This document shows positions 9,225-21,714 of a stretch of 64,000 bases of DNA, one piece after another. Under the pieces are notes generated by a model. It was not told the DNA's origin, did not search any database, and saw only the letters and a list, made by a program, of their open reading frames with translations. The stretch's first letter is position 1; the number at the start of each line of letters is the position of its first letter. The stretch is from Leptobrachium leishanense. Its lineage: Eukaryota; Chordata; Amphibia; Anura; Megophryidae. The stretch covers positions 241,649,721 through 241,713,720 of the forward strand of contig CM019067.1 of NCBI GenBank assembly GCA_009667805.1. The letters run 5' to 3'. The position numbers and the translations under genes were made by a program.

Positions 9225-11180
9225 ACCATTGGTTTTCACTATTTGGGTGAAGGAAACTCCTTCATTTCAACCCACAATTTCAACAGATCAGGGCAGCAGA
9301 GAGGGGGAGGGGAGACTATATACACCCTGGCCACTTTAAAACAATAAAATGCTAGGATGAGCAGAGTGTCCCTTTTTTAATACTATAATGCTAGCAGCTA
9401 GGGGAATGTACGATTAAAAATATATTTGTCACTTAACAAGGAAGCATATAACTGACCACCTAAATAAAAGCTTTATAGTGTGTGGTACCAATGAGAACTC
9501 TGTCCCCTCAGCAAAAGTGGTGGAGGAAATGCATTCCCATGTGCTCCTTCGCGACATGACCCCTGGTTATATTTAATGGTTCACTTGGTATTCATGCTGC
9601 TTGCTCAGCATCAGGCGCACAGCCAGCTGGATTATAAATTCACTCTCAATGTGGGTGCAATGAGATTAATTGGAAAGAGCTGGGTCCTGAAAAGGGTCCC
9701 ATTTCCAGGATTCGATCCATGAAGCTCAGATCAGCACTTGCTTGTTTATATGCAAACAGAAATAAGTAGGTTTCATACATTTTCTTCGATGAACAGAAAT
9801 GGGTCATATTCTAATAAAAGAAAGACATTTACCTTGGCTGTTTAATCAAAAGTCTCCTGGAGAAGTGATTGCTGCTGGGAAATGAAGTAGTGACAACTGA
9901 AATGTTGGAAGGGATTCGCAGAGCTCCAGAACAGGTGAAAGCAGTGTCAAAGAATATATTCAAAAGCGCACAGGGAGATGACAGGGGAGCAGCTTCCGAC
10001 TCACAGGCAGGGGTCAGCTATGGAGGAACAGAGTATGGGCTCAGTGTAGGGGGGGGACAAATAGGAGCAATCTAAGTCGAAGCAAACATGAGTTGTTAAA
10101 CGCAAATCAATCAAGAATGAACCATTTTCTGGCTCCGTGGCCAAGGGCAATAGAAAGCAGCAGAGGTCAGTTGGAGTGATTAGCAGGGTGAAAAGCATCT
10201 TGCACAACACAGCTCTGTTTTACAAATTGCTGATAACCTTGACCTCTCATGAAAGACTATTTGAGGACAATCTCCTCAAATAACAAAATGTCACCTGGCG
10301 CACTCTATATTTACACACACACAATCACGTGCAGCTATCTTCCCTGAGAGAACTTCTATTAGTCTCAATCACAAGTGTACAAACAAAGCAAAGAAGATGC
10401 GGAAATAGCGCATGCAGTGTTATACAATGAAAAAATCCATGTACAAACTCGACAATCACTTTCTAGGTGTATATTTCATCTGGTTTTCTTGTCATGTTTT
10501 CAATATATGTAAAAAACAAAATAGAAAAATCGCCAATAGCATGATATGACCACATATATAGGAAACTTTCTTAACTCAAGGAAACAGGCACACTCACATT
10601 TTAAGGAGCCTTTAAAAACCTTTATGCTCATTTTTCATGCGATTTGCTCATTATATAGGGTCAGCTTCTTCCCTTATTTTCCTCAGGAATAGAGTAATCT
10701 CAAAAAAGAGGAATATCCCATTATAGTGCTCACTGTATATACAATACAATGTATAAATCAATAACAGTGATTAACTTACGTGGAACAGAGCCTGTAGAAT
10801 CACTGTCTCAGTATAAGCGCTTCTTCACTATTAACCCGGTATGGGTTTCACCCTGGTCCTGGTGTTATCGCCTCCCAAGGTCTTTCTGTCTCAATCTGTG
10901 CCAATTCCAACTGAGTGTTAATAGGTACAGATTCCTTATCCACGGTATACTCAGGTGCTGCCAGATTAAACAAAAGTATACCAACGGTATAACAAATTTA
11001 TTATCACAATTATTAAAACAATTGCAGGATAAAATATGCTGTACAAAACTTCCAAGACGCATTTTGCTTTAAACAAAGCTTCCTCAGTCGGAAATGGGGT
11101 CCATCGTCTGTTTCTCCCCTTTTAAAGGTCCTCTGTGAGGGGACATCCGATAAAGCTGCCATCCTCTTGGAACACAGCTT
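9225..11180. other. No recognisable gene; decayed hammerhead-like motif at 11057-11087
   Basis: Most of this stretch shows nothing I can name. At 11087-11081 the minus strand has CTGAGGA, a 5- to 6-bp stem II follows (GCUUU with AAAGC), then AAAATGCGTC where GAAACGCGTC would be expected, i.e. the essential G12 is A (11065). Short frames at 9869-10075 and 10749-11072 carry no recognisable domain. Confidence 0.4.
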
Positions 11181-12740
11181 GTTGATGGAATGCGATCACT
11201 TCTGTCTTAGAAGTCCAATACGTCACATCCGGTTCTCTCACTTCTGGGTGTGATTAAGATGGTTCCTCCACATTTAGTTCCAGATGTGATTTGGACGGCT
11301 CCCGCACGTCACATTCCCTCCGTTTGGAGTCTTAAATCCTTTAAGGGCTTTCATAACGCTCGGCTCCCCCACACAGCATAAGTTAAATAAAACATTAAGC
11401 ACATAGAAAAATCGTTAGGTGGGGATCGGAGTGCGGCACTACTCCCAATAGTATCTTACTAATGTATCTCATATCTTATTTTAAAAAATTCACTATTTAA
11501 AATTTATTTAAGTTCTAAAAATGTTTCCAAAAAATACAGATTCTGGTTATTTATTATGGAAATAGTCTATGATCCCATCCAATTTCACCCATTAAAAACT
11601 ATCCTGGACAAATATTCATATCAACTATAATCTAAAAGAGACATATTAAGAAAGGGGAATTATTTTAATTCCCCTTTCTTAATATGTCTTTTAGATTATA
11701 GTTGATATGAACATTTGTCCAGGATAGTGTTACATTTTCCCTGGTTTTGGCTGTGCCCCCTGGTGGTGAAGGGTCTTCATGTCTGTTTTTCCTCTGTAGT
11801 GTGTTTGGCCATGCTGTTTGGGGCTGTTCTGGGGCTCTGTGGTGATCTCCTGGTCTGGGGTCATATGGCCCAATCACACAGACCCACTCCCTATAAATAT
11901 CCCAGCAGCACAGAGCCTCATTGACGGTTTGTGGAGTTTCATGGTGGTTCTGTCTGGTTTGTGTTCCCTGTGTTGCTGCAAAGCATTCCTGTCCAAGTAT
12001 TTTCTGGTTTTGACCTCGGCTGTGTTTATTGACTATCCCTTCTGCCACTGCTACTGTATATTCTGATCTGTTGCCAACCTCTGCCTGTATGACGATTCTT
12101 GTATGTTTCATGTTTTATGTACCTTGTCTGTCTTAGTCTAGTATATATTCAGAGGCCGCTTATAAGGACCTCTTTAGTGTAGTCTGTCTGTTTTGTTGAC
12201 TGCCCTGCAGCCTACTCAATTCACGGGTTGTAAGGTATATCATTGTGTTTTCTGTCTGTTTTGTTGACTGCCCTGCGGCCTGCTCAATTCAGATTGTCAG
12301 GCGTGTCTTTGTGTTTCTGAGCGTGTCCTAAGTGGTCTGTCGGTCTTGAAGCCTTCGGAGCTTAGTGGCAATTCAGTTCTGTTTTTTGATGCTCCTTTGG
12401 TTTTGGAGAAATCAGTCTGTCCTTGTGTCCAGTCATTAACTCACCTGCCTTAAGGGCTTCACTCCTTGGTCCTAACCACCACGATGGCCCAAGCAGGGGC
12501 CAACCGTTACAGATAGTTTTTATGTGCTTATGTTTTAACTTCTGCTGTGTGGGGGAGCCGAGCGTTATGAAAGCCCTTAAAGGATTTAAGACTCCAAACG
12601 GAGGGAATTTGATGTGCGGGAGCCGTCCAAATCACATCCGGAACTAGATGTGGAGGAACCGTCTTAATCACACATGGAAGTGAGAGAACCGGATATGACG
12701 TATCAGACTTCTAAGACGGAAGTGGTCGCGTTCTATCAAC
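11181..12740. mobile_element. Foldback element split by a solo LTR
   Basis: Outer arms 11181-11425 and 12513-12740 are inverted copies (GTTGATGGAATGCG near the left end, CGCGTTCTATCAAC at the right). An inner perfect palindrome centres at about 11663 (arms about 65 bp, 11595-11727). The right arm is interrupted at GGATAG by the LTR 11728-12511; removing it restores the pairing. The left arm has about 160 extra bp (11425-11583) with no partner on the right. Confidence 0.75.
11728..12511 (+). mobile_element. Solo LTR (784 bp) with 5-bp target duplication
   Basis: Begins TGTTACA, ends GTTACA, and is flanked by exact GATAG duplications (11723-11727 and 12512-12516). A TATA box, TATAAATA (11892-11899), lies about 165 nt in, which sets the orientation. 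Two similar internal segments with TTGTTGACTGCCCTGC occur near 12195 and 12265. No internal retroelement sequence is present, so this is the remnant of LTR-LTR recombination. Ty3/gypsy or ERV origin cannot be decided here. Confidence 0.8.
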
Positions 12741-12774
12741 AGCGCCACGTGTCATTGTGACGCTGCGACGGGGC

Positions 12775-12982
12775 CAGCCATACGCTTTTGTGCGCGCACG
12801 AATTGCTAGGACGCGTGATGACAGGGCTGCAAGGTGCGATCCTCTATAGGAGGATGGATCCTTGCAGCACTGTGCACACTAACTGCGAATCAGCGACGCG
12901 GTCAGACGGACGTCGATTGGAAGAAACGTCCACTCTCATGGACGCTCCTTCCGCTCTTCCTACCGCTCGTCTGACCCAAGCC
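12775..12982. mobile_element. Fragment related to the 13692 MITE
   Basis: Shares the order GTGCGCGCA, CGATCCTC...GAGGAT, CGTCCACTCTCATGGACG and CGCTCGT near its right end with 13692-13950, and is followed by TAA. The left end is not clear. Confidence 0.4.
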
Positions 12983-13688
12983 TAAGTGGGAAGCTGAGTT
13001 GCTGCTCTGTGGGCCTCTCGGTTCTACTTGCCCTCTAGGCCGCATATTGCCAGTCAGACGCTGGTATTGGCACATTGGAAGGTGAGAAGAAGGGGGCAGA
13101 GGCACACCCAACTCTTCCGCTCCAGGTCCACGAAGGCCTTAATACAGCACTTGTAGAAGGCATGTAACTGATATGATGTGCAGTGGATTTACAGATACTG
13201 ATGGACCTGTGAAGGGACACTCCATACCCTGACTACTTTAACTTGTTAACATTTTATCTGGTGAAACGTCATGTGATGTCACTAAATATGCAAATTAGAA
13301 TGCTATGAAATGATGCGGAAGATACCATAATTTTGCTGGAGATTGGTCAGTTTAACAATTCTTTGAAGATCAAAGCAGTTTATTTTGTTGCTTTATGAAC
13401 ATCATTATGAATGCAAAATAAAAATCCTCAAATATATGTTAGTATTTAATGCTATGGCTTTTTCATTAGCACAACATATTGGTTAGATACACAGTCAAGG
13501 TATTCTTGTTAAAGGTTACTCTCTTTGAGGGATTATTCAGTAATCGCCATTCTTTCATTGAAAGAACATTGGGTTTAGGTCATTGAACGTCGGAGATCTA
13601 CGGTGATACTACAGTGAATTTAAGGAACTGCTGCCGTAGTTTGCAGCTGTCATAGTTTCTGCCAAAGTTGTTTAACATAGTTCTCAGT
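12983..13688. other. No recognisable feature
   Basis: Unique-looking sequence; AT-rich after 13230. Nothing supported. Confidence 0.35.
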
Positions 13689-13691
13689 TTA

Positions 13692-13950
13692 GGCTGGTGG
13701 CACACGAGCGCATTTAGTGCTTGTGTGCGCCGGCACTTCCCTGCGTCCATGCCGTTTTGACGGGGAGGGCCAACCACCTGACGTGGAAAAGCCCTTCCCG
13801 TCAAAAAGCTAGACGGACGCCGACAGGGATACAAAGCGCGATCCTCCTATGGAGGATCGCGCTTTGTACGCTGCGCGCACAGAGTAGTAGGAACGCCCAC
13901 TCTCACGGATGTTCCTTCCTCTCTCTCGAAACGCTCGTGTGCCGCCAGCC
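13692..13950. mobile_element. Harbinger-like MITE, GGCTGGTGGCACACGAGCG family (259 bp)
   Basis: Inverted repeats GGCTGGTGGCACACGAGCG and CGCTCGTGTGCCGCCAGCC match at 18 of 19 positions, with exact TTA duplications at 13689-13691 and 13951-13953. A central palindrome (GCGCGATCCTCC with its complement) lies at 13836-13866. Confidence 0.85.
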
Positions 13951-14027
13951 TTAGTCTTCAAATGGTATTTCCACCGTAGTTACTTCCTGAGTTATTTAGC
14001 GTTCATTTCACTGTAGTTTCACTCGAT

Positions 14028-14828
14028 GGGCTCTATTCCAAGGTTGACAATAAGATAACTTCTCGGGGACCTTATTTATATCTCCTGGAAACGCTATTCT
14101 ACTCTTGATGCAAGCTGGGCTTACGCCTCGAGTGTAAGTGCTTCCTTACAGGGTTATTCAGAGAGAGCTGATCTGAAATTCAGTGTACGGTGCCATTTCG
14201 GGTCCATTCGACTATTCAGAGAGCGGTGACGTTTCGGATCTCTCTGAATAACCCTGTTACTGTAAGTTAACATCTCCTGTACTTGTATATTAGGCATTAA
14301 TTTGCACCTCTGAATGGAAGCGCAAGCTATTTCAAGGTGCTCGTGCTTCCATTCAAGAGATGATACTTTGTCATTGACATAACTCTCATAAAAGCTGGTG
14401 TTAAAGTGGTTTGACAAAATTACTTAATACCCTAACTTAACCCTCCTAAAAACATACTTGCCTGTCGTCCTGTGGTGGAGAGGGCTACAAGATCCACCGC
14501 TTCTTCCTGCTCGGAGCTGAGTGAGACTGGGGAAAAAAATAGTTCTCAGTCTCCATTCACGATTCCTCCACGACGCAGTGCAATCTTACAAGAGCGAGTT
14601 TGCGGTTGGGAGGATCAGCGGTACATGCAGTCCTATGGATTCCAGGAGCTGAAACTCGTGGCACCGCTGCAGGTATCAGCTTGCCCTGCATTTCATTCAG
14701 AGACTAGGCACTAATTAAGCGCCTACATCGGAATAGACACGCAAAAAGGGAGACGGTAAATAAAATCTGCAGGCACACATTTTTTTACTTACCGTCTCCC
14801 TTTTTGCACCAACCTTGGAATAGGGCCC
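14028..14828. mobile_element. MITE of the TATTCCAAGG family (801 bp) with nested MITE
   Basis: Ends GGGCTCTATTCCAAGGTTG and CAACCTTGGAATAGGGCCC are inverted repeats. Internal sequence near 14480-14560 (ACAAGATCCACCGCTTC, then GAGTGAGACTGGG) is shared with 21970-22040, 31040-31090 and 45320-45360. The CAGGG MITE 14149-14256 is inserted inside. Relatives at 27414 and 30651 have 3-bp target duplications. Confidence 0.75.
14149..14256. mobile_element. Harbinger-like MITE, CAGGGTTATTC family (108 bp)
   Basis: Perfect 18-bp inverted repeats (CAGGGTTATTCAGAGAGA) flanked by TTA on both sides (14146-14148 and 14257-14259). It lies within 14028-14828 and so inserted later. Confidence 0.85.
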
Positions 14829-15414
14829 GAAGTTGTTTATTGTGGTCTCTACTGGAGTTCGCCACTTTAAAACTGCCAAAGTACAGTATACAAATATCAC
14901 TGGTTTTGCAAACAACAGCAGAACAACGCCAAATGGAGACTAGCTGTAGTTTACTCAATTTACAGAGGAATACTGATGGTAGTGTTGTTCAGCGTTGCTC
15001 ACCGTATGCATTAGCTTTACCTTCCATTGTTGAATTTTGCTACTCTGGATAGCCGAAGTTCACCATGGTTGCAGCTGCCGTGATATTTCCAGTGGTTGCA
15101 AATATAGTGAACTTCAGTGCTACGTCGGTGGGTAGTGAATTCGTCTTGTTCAGCATTTATGTTATACTACCACCATTGTCCCATAGGTGGCAGCATTTGC
15201 TAAGCAAATCCCTTTCCTTATTTTACATGCTGAGACTTGATAATCAAAGGAACTAATCCCCATACTACACAACACCCAGAAAAAAAGGCCTCCAGTCAAC
15301 TGCTGTATGAGAAGTGAAGAAACAAACATTGTGAAATATGAATATTTTTTTTACACCTTTTCTTTATACTAATTTCACTTGAATTTTCTACTCTCTTTTT
15401 TTCACTCTCTACAG
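14829..15414. other. No recognisable gene
   Basis: Contains a short imperfect inverted repeat around 15050-15125 (GAAGTTCACCATGG... with ...AGTGAACTTC). Nothing else supported. Confidence 0.35.
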
Positions 15415-15585
15415 CAGTGGTTCCCAACCCTGGTCCTCAAGTCCCACTAACAGGTCAGGTTTTAAGGATCACCTTGGGGAAATACAGACTGAATCCTGCA
15501 ATCACTGAGCAGCAAATCATATCACCTGTGCTGTGCGTCAGATATCCTGCAAACCTGGCCTGTTAGTGGGCCCTGAGGACCACTG
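15415..15585. mobile_element. hAT-type MITE (171 bp)
   Basis: Starts CAGTGGTTCCCAACCCTGG and ends GGACCACTG. Flanks CTCTACAG (15407-15414) and CTCTATAG (15586-15593) are an 8-bp target duplication with one change, the hAT signature. The same sequence occurs, split by a large insertion, at 40598-40627 plus 43859-43995. Confidence 0.85.
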
Positions 15586-15593
15586 CTCTATAG

Positions 15594-18127
15594 GATCTCT
15601 TTACTGTGTAAACAGGAAAAGTCTATACCACTGGCTTATTGTCTAATAATCTGAGTAATGTCATATACTCTTTCAGTGCATGTGTTACCTTTTTAGTTTT
15701 TCTGAAGGATCTGCAATGATAAAACTGTTCAAAAAAGGACCACAGTACAAATCTACTGACAGTATGTGGTACAGCAGTTTATATTCACTGCCCTTAAAGC
15801 ACATTTTTATGAGCACTTACGTACCATTTGCTGTGATTGCTGATTTACTATGGTGACTTGAAAAGGCTGAGCAAGTATTATCTGGCAGCCAAAACTGAGG
15901 AGAAAGTATTGCTTCTCATTAAGAGGTCTCCTCGGGGGCTTATATACTTTCCATTGGAATCTGATCTCTGCAATGTGCTCAGCAAAAGGTCTCTGCTGTA
16001 TATCCGCATATATCGAGGCTTACCCGTGGGTCAGATACTTACGCGCCCTGAGGGATTGATAGATTTAAAGGAATACCGTAGAGTTAAAATGGGAGGTGGG
16101 GGGGGGGTTTAAATATAACCCATCTGGACCTCCCCTGCACACCCTCCCGTTTTAACCTTTTGAGTTGAGGAGAAATCTTAATTTCTGCCCTAGACTTTCT
16201 TGCGTCCCCTGAACCTGCAGTTGTCATGTGACTTGTGGAAGGCTGAGGCGCGTTCAGTTCGTCATCAGCTGCTGAATTTCTACATTGCAGCAGTTCAGTT
16301 TGCGGCAGCAGTCTCACTGAACTCATTGGCTGTGAATATTGAAGCAAAACGGTGGAGGATTGCTTAATGAAAGGTGCTGTTTCTGCAATATCCACTTTTG
16401 TCCTTTTTATCACCACTTTAGTGTTAATGTTTAACATGTTCCAATAAATATTTGGTGTTCTGGTCCACCAAAACATTAAACTGCACATTTCCTTATTGGA
16501 TTATTTGCTCCGTGGAGGCGGCCATCTTTCCCACGTCACACTCAGCTACTCTGTAGCACCTCTCTTAGCTGCAAGTGCTAAGTTAGCAGTGCTGAACTCT
16601 GAACTGCAGCACAGCGATCAGTGCCAAGTTGCTAACTTAGCACTTACAGTGGCTGAGGAACTGAACGCGCCTTTGAATGCTTGATCAGAAATCAGGAAGG
16701 CTTCCAGCAGGAGCTGTTTGACAGCTTTCCAGGTGGAGAAAAGCCAAAGGAAGAAAAAGGCACACCTGTATATTCAGCTCCGAGCCCACAAAGCCTTTGG
16801 TCCAGCATTATAACTAGACTGCCTCAGAGGTGGAAACATCATAAGTCTAACTCTAAGCACAAGTATGAGTAGAGATATCTTTATCCTTTTAAGAGTCAAA
16901 GGTTTGCTACCTTTCACTGCTCCCAGGGACATTTGGGGAGGATGGTCCCCATGATCATTTTAACTCTGTTAAATAATCATAGTGACTAGAGTGTCCTTTT
17001 AAATCTTCGAATTCCCAAATATGTAACTTTTTTCTTTTTTTTTATTGCAATACACTTTCTGCTTGTTTCCTGCACCTTCTGTATCTGTAAGATTACTGTA
17101 TTCTCCCCCTCCTCAACACTGAACTAAGCGGCAGACAATCTTCTTCCATGCTTTGGACAAGGGAGAAGAGGACGGATAATCACAGTGTAGGCTGTCAGGC
17201 TCCTAACGTCTAGTGAAGAAATAGGCAATAAGATGACTGTAAGCCCCAAAAGCTGTGAATGCAGGTTTACATAGAAACTTCACTCTCAGAGCAAACCCTC
17301 TCCATGTAATACATAGGAGACGATACTCAGGGGCAAGCGTGAAATACTCGACCAGTCATCCTGCACACAACTGGGATGTTTGCAGGATGATTTTGTACAT
17401 GGGCCACGCATCCCTATTCCAGGGCTCCCCCCCCCAGTTATATCAGGATGGGTTGCAGTCAAAGCCATATTGTCCTGGTATGCATTATTTGACTTGACCT
17501 AAAAAAGTTGTAGAATGCGTGTTGATATAGCAATAAAGAATAATAATAAAAATGATCGTGACTCCAGGCAGGTAGGCACATCCTTTTCCCGGTGCTCCTC
17601 CTAATTCAAAAAATATTTGGAGAGGTAGAACACAGGAAAGGCATTGCCTACATTAGGTATTATTCTTATTTTGCAGGAGAAAAATGTGAATCAAACAAGT
17701 TAACTGGGATTCCTCTTTGACTTCTTGCCTTCAAAATATACACAGTATATACATATATATATTTTATTAAGCCCCTGAATGCGTCCACTATGTGGTTTTA
17801 AAATATATTTATATCTTTTGGGGCATTTGCACCTGGACAGCTTTTTTTCTATTTCAATATTCACTTTTCAAAAACGTGTGTGTTGTACCGATGCCTTTTT
17901 CAGGTACTCCAGATACTTTTATTTAATGTCATGTGACCACTTTCCAATAAATAATTTAGAATTCTGCTGAAAGCCTGTCCAATTTATGTTAATGTTGAAA
18001 TGTATGGCCAGACGACACATTTACCCACTGCACAGGCCTCCACACAAACACACCAGACCTCACATACATGTATACCCATACCCACAACAGAACTCTGATA
18101 TATACATGCCCACAACAGACCTCAGAC
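15594..18127. other. No gene; possible degenerate DNA transposon at about 16064-17003
   Basis: 16064 starts TTTAAAGGAATACCGTAG and 17003 ends CTAGAGTGTCCTTTTAAA, a weak inverted-repeat pair of a type that recurs at 47000 and 21080 (AAAGGGACACT-like). A C/T-rich and G-rich tract lies at 16090-16145. The rest shows nothing I can name. Confidence 0.35.
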
Positions 18128-18130
18128 ACA

Positions 18131-18176
18131 TGTGTGTGTGTGTGTGTGTGTATGTATATAGATATATATATATATA
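18131..18176. repeat. Compound TG/TA microsatellite
   Basis: A TG run followed by a TATG and TA run. Frames translated across it are artefacts. Confidence 0.9.
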
Positions 18177-18199
18177 AAATGTATGTACACACACACATT

Positions 18200-18556
18200 T
18201 ATACATCACAGTGGGCAGATGGCAGAATGCACTAATAGCGTTCTGCCAGACAGCTCCACTGGTGCTGCGCTCTCGTGAGATCTTGCAGAGTCCATGAGCT
18301 CTCACAAGCTCTACAAGATCTTGCGGGACCGTGACTGGAGGCCAGTAGAACCGCGTTAGAACCTTCACATGCTGGCGGCACCTCACTGGAACATGGCCAG
18401 CTCGAGGCATTCTGCCAGCTGCCCCAGCCCTCACATATTTCCCAACAAGCCAGCCCAGTGCTGACTTCTATAATCGTGGACGTTTGCACAAGTATTCGTG
18501 CGAATGCCTGGTATCGGCACTGATACTAGTATTCGCATCGGCGCATCCCTAGTGTG
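18200..18556 (+). mobile_element. Dispersed repeat, copy 1 (end like hAT)
   Basis: Shares a run of blocks with 62990-63357 in the same orientation: CTCGTGAGATCTTGCAGAG-like segments, a CTGCCAGCTGCC block, CCCAGTGCTG, then TATCGGCACTGATAC and TAGTATTCGCATCGG close to the end. The terminus (ATCCCTAG or ACCCTA) resembles hAT ends; this is inference. Confidence 0.55.
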
Positions 18557-18610
18557 TAAGGGTGTGTTTGTATATGTAGATTGGATAAGCCATGTTAGTC
18601 CAGATCCCAA

Positions 18611-18838
18611 AATCACCAGAGTGTAGCAGTAGTAGTGATACCTTTTCTTTAATGGACTAAAGTTACATTAAAAAGACAAGCTTTTGAGAGTGTAACGCTC
18701 TTCTTCAGGTCTGGTAACTTTACTCAGTATAGCTTCCAGACCTGAAGAAAAGTGTTTTACTCTCGAAAGCTTGGCTTTTAAATGTAACGTTATTCCAATA
18801 AAAAAAAGGTATCACTACGTACTGCTTTACTCTGGTGC
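18611..18838. mobile_element. Foldback repeat with hammerhead-like core
   Basis: Inverted arms 18611-18728 and 18733-18838, each with a CTGAAGA core (minus 18708-18702; plus 18742-18748), an AGAG/CTCT stem, and CGAAAGCTTG or its decayed form (CAAAAGCTTG in the left arm), followed by a segment with CCAATAAAAAA. The core and GAAA spacing fit a hammerhead fold, with stem I AGAC/GUCU, but stem III would have no loop. Confidence 0.6.
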
Positions 18839-20061
18839 TTTATATATAATGCATACTGCAGGGTTGCATCAGTCTTGCACAATCCATCTGCAAGAAAAAA
18901 GCATGTGTCGGTCAAAACATGGAGGATTTGGCAGCCCTGGATTTGGATAATTTGAGACCTCCTCTCCTAATCTCCTTGTCCAATATTTCCTTATTATCTC
19001 TTTTCTATTTCTAACACTTTCACTTCATCAATATCATTTTATTCCAGTCCTTTCAACTTATATTTGTGTCGTCGTTTGGTTCCATGAGATGCTATAATTA
19101 AGCATATGCAGGGCTTTTTTTCAGGGGGTACTTGCCAGTACTCAGTACCGGCACCACACCACCAGCCCGAACTAACAGGAGTGACAGGCAGAGAATCGGA
19201 AGCCCACAGCAGCTCACATTGCTACTGAACGCTTCCGATTGTCAGGAATGTATGTAGGGACCGATAACCCCCCTCTTCTCCCAGTAAGTGATAAGGGAGG
19301 GCTGGTTAAATAAAATCTCCCCTGTTTCTTCAGTGCCCCAGCTCTGGCAGATGCGTGTAAACATGCTGCACCCCCCGCTCTCTGCAGCTGCTGAAACTTT
19401 GAACAGCATAAGGAGGGGGGGTGCAGCATGTTTACACACATCTGCCAGAGCTACGGATTGTCAGGCAAGTGGTGTGGTCAGAGGAGCTGGCACCGTAAGG
19501 CATTACAGGTGGCCGCCTAAGAGCACAAGACCAGGAGGGGGTGCAAAAAAAATTTGAATCCCTGGTCACTTGCCTTGACAGGGATCCAAATTTTTAAACT
19601 ATCTGCCTGGCGCTGTGTTCCTGCTGCTCCTCCTCTAAGATGCAGCCGGTGCCCAGTGAGCTGCATTGTATCTGCCAGGTCAGAGAGCAGACTCCCCCGC
19701 GGTGCTGGATATGGAAGCCTGCACTCTCTCTCTCCTCCTGGTCCCTTACTCCTTGCTGGTGCATGGCCCCCTCTGATGATGTCAAGAGGAGGGCGTGCCA
19801 AAAGACGTCTACACTGCCGCCTTATCCCCAGCCGTTCCAGACCAGTCTGCAGGGACTCAGTGACAGGCAGGCCTCAGAACAAAGAAAAAACTGCTGCTGC
19901 TTCCAAATACACTTCAAAACAGCATTTAAAAATATCCGCTCCGGTAACACAAGTATGTTCACCTGGTCCTGCTGTTATCACCATGTGGGGGTGTTCTCAA
20001 GGTCAAACCCCTTCTCATTGGAGTCTTTCAATATTATTCAAACAGTACTTGGTGGATAGTG

Positions 20062-20215
20062 GAGTTTCATGCTCTGGAGCTCATACACACTGCGCATTAC
20101 TGTGAGTTTCATTGCTGTGGAGCTCATACACACTGCGCATTACTGTGAGTTTCATTGCTATGGCGCTCATACACATTGCGCATTACTGTGAGTTTTATTG
20201 CTGTGGTGCTCACAA
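20062..20215. repeat. Array of the GAGCTCATACACACTG satellite unit (43-bp form)
   Basis: About three and a half units, in the reverse orientation to the array at 41485. They lack about 12 bp (the GTGATAC part) of the 55-bp unit seen at 2054 and 41485. Confidence 0.8.
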
Positions 20216-20328
20216 ATGCTAGGGGATTATCCACTTAGTGCCACCGTTGCAACAAAAAAAATGGCTAACTGCACTGCAATACAGATTTTTCTTGCAACAG
20301 AGGCACTTAGAGGATAACCCCTTTAGGG

Positions 20329-21058
20329 TAGGGATGTGCGTTTCGGAATTTCGGAATTTCCCGATTCGTGTTTTCGGATTCGGCTGAATTTCCGAATCGG
20401 GTCGGACCCGAAAACCGATAGATCCGAAAAGTTTTCCGAGCCGAAACGAAAAATTTTCGGATTTTTCGAATGGACTTGAAATGTGTCAAATCGAAATTTA
20501 TTTTTGCTCTATTCGTGATTTCGGTTCCATTCGTGATTTCGGTTCCATTTCGGTAATTCTGGACATCGTATATTTAACTATTATCGGTTATATCGCTGAT
20601 TCTGTAAATTTTGTATTTGTAAATGCGTATCACTTGTTTCTTGTGGCATTCGGGTCAGTTTAGCGTTTTTTAAATCGTTTTGTTCATTTTTTTTGTTCCT
20701 TGGCTTTCATACCATTTTAATATGATTAAATAAAGTTGTGAAATGTATATTCAATTATTCATAAGAAAAAAAGGATCTTTATTTAATAAAAAAAAACACG
20801 ATAGAATCGCCAGAATTATCGTAGACACTTTGAAACGAGGAGAACAGACATTCCGAAAAAACGAAAATTTCCGAAATTTCCGAAAAGTCGATGCAAAGTG
20901 ACCCAAAAATACGAAAAATGGTCGATATTCCGAAAAAAAAATGTACACGAAAAACGAACCGAACCGAATCGAAACAGAAATCGGTCGAAACGAGCCGAAT
21001 CGAAAAGTTTAAACATCCGAACAAATCGAACCGAAAAAAAAATCGGTGCACAAGCCTA
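20329..21058. mobile_element. hAT-type element, TAGGGATGTGC family (730 bp)
   Basis: Ends TAGGGATGTGCG and GTGCACAAGCCTA with flanks CTTTAGGG (20321-20328) and CTATAGGG (21059-21066), 7 of 8 matching. The interior is dominated by TTCGG/CCGAA motifs giving long-range self-complementarity between the two halves; frames on both strands that are rich in F, R, S and N come from this bias. Confidence 0.8.
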
Positions 21059-21714
21059 CTATAGGGTTACAACAATAGTTGTAGTTCATTTAAAGGAACA
21101 CAGTATTAAAAAAATATGGTTCCCTATTATAGTGTCTTCCTTTAAGTGAGCTACAACTATTGTTTATTAGGACATGAAAATAGTCATAACAAATCAGTTT
21201 TTCCCCGGACGTGAGAGTACCCCCACCTATTTTTCCAGAAAAAAAGCACTGAGCATAAGTAATTTAAAGTGACCAGGATGATGAGATATGCTGTCAATTT
21301 TCATCTGATCATTTTATTGACTCAACCTATGAGTCATTAGAAGTTAAACAACGTGGTCAGTTATTCCTTCTTTAACTGTTCTAATTGACATGATTTTGAT
21401 ATAAAACATGTGTCTGTTTCTTCTTTTCATCGCACAAAGACTGCTCGTTTAGCTCCAGGATGCAGAAACATTTAATGAAGAAATGTAGTTTATGTATTGC
21501 TACATAATTAAATAGAACACAGAACTGTATTAATCTAAGCCACTGTTTTACAACCGTGAATAAAAATCTAGGGACCCTAAACACAGTAACCTCTTATAGA
21601 GGTAACCTTATATAGAGGTTACAATCTGAGAAAGGCCCATGTTCATGTCTACCATCTCTCTGTTAATGTTACTACTGTAATTTGCACAAATAACTGCAGG
21701 CGATATTCTATAGC

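Larger units (their letters stand above)
19109..21251. mobile_element. hAT-type element with internal insertions
   Basis: Left end CAGGGCTTTTTTTCAGG, right end CCAGAAAAAAAGCACTG, flanked by AGCATATG (19101-19108) and AGCATAAG (21252-21259), 7 of 8 matching. It contains a hairpin at about 19325-19455 (CTCTGGCAGATG arms), a copy of the 55-bp satellite unit (20062-20215), a small inverted repeat around GGGGATTATCCACTTAG (20222-20325), and the hAT element 20329-21058. No transposase is visible; frames at 19554-20105 look like shadows. Confidence 0.8.

Noticed and set aside
18060..18434. 124-codon frame over a microsatellite
   Set aside because: Half of it translates the TG/TA run and the rest is a dispersed repeat.
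19554..20105. 183-codon plus-strand frame
   Set aside because: Contained in the hAT element 19109-21251, ends in the satellite array, no transposase or other domain seen.
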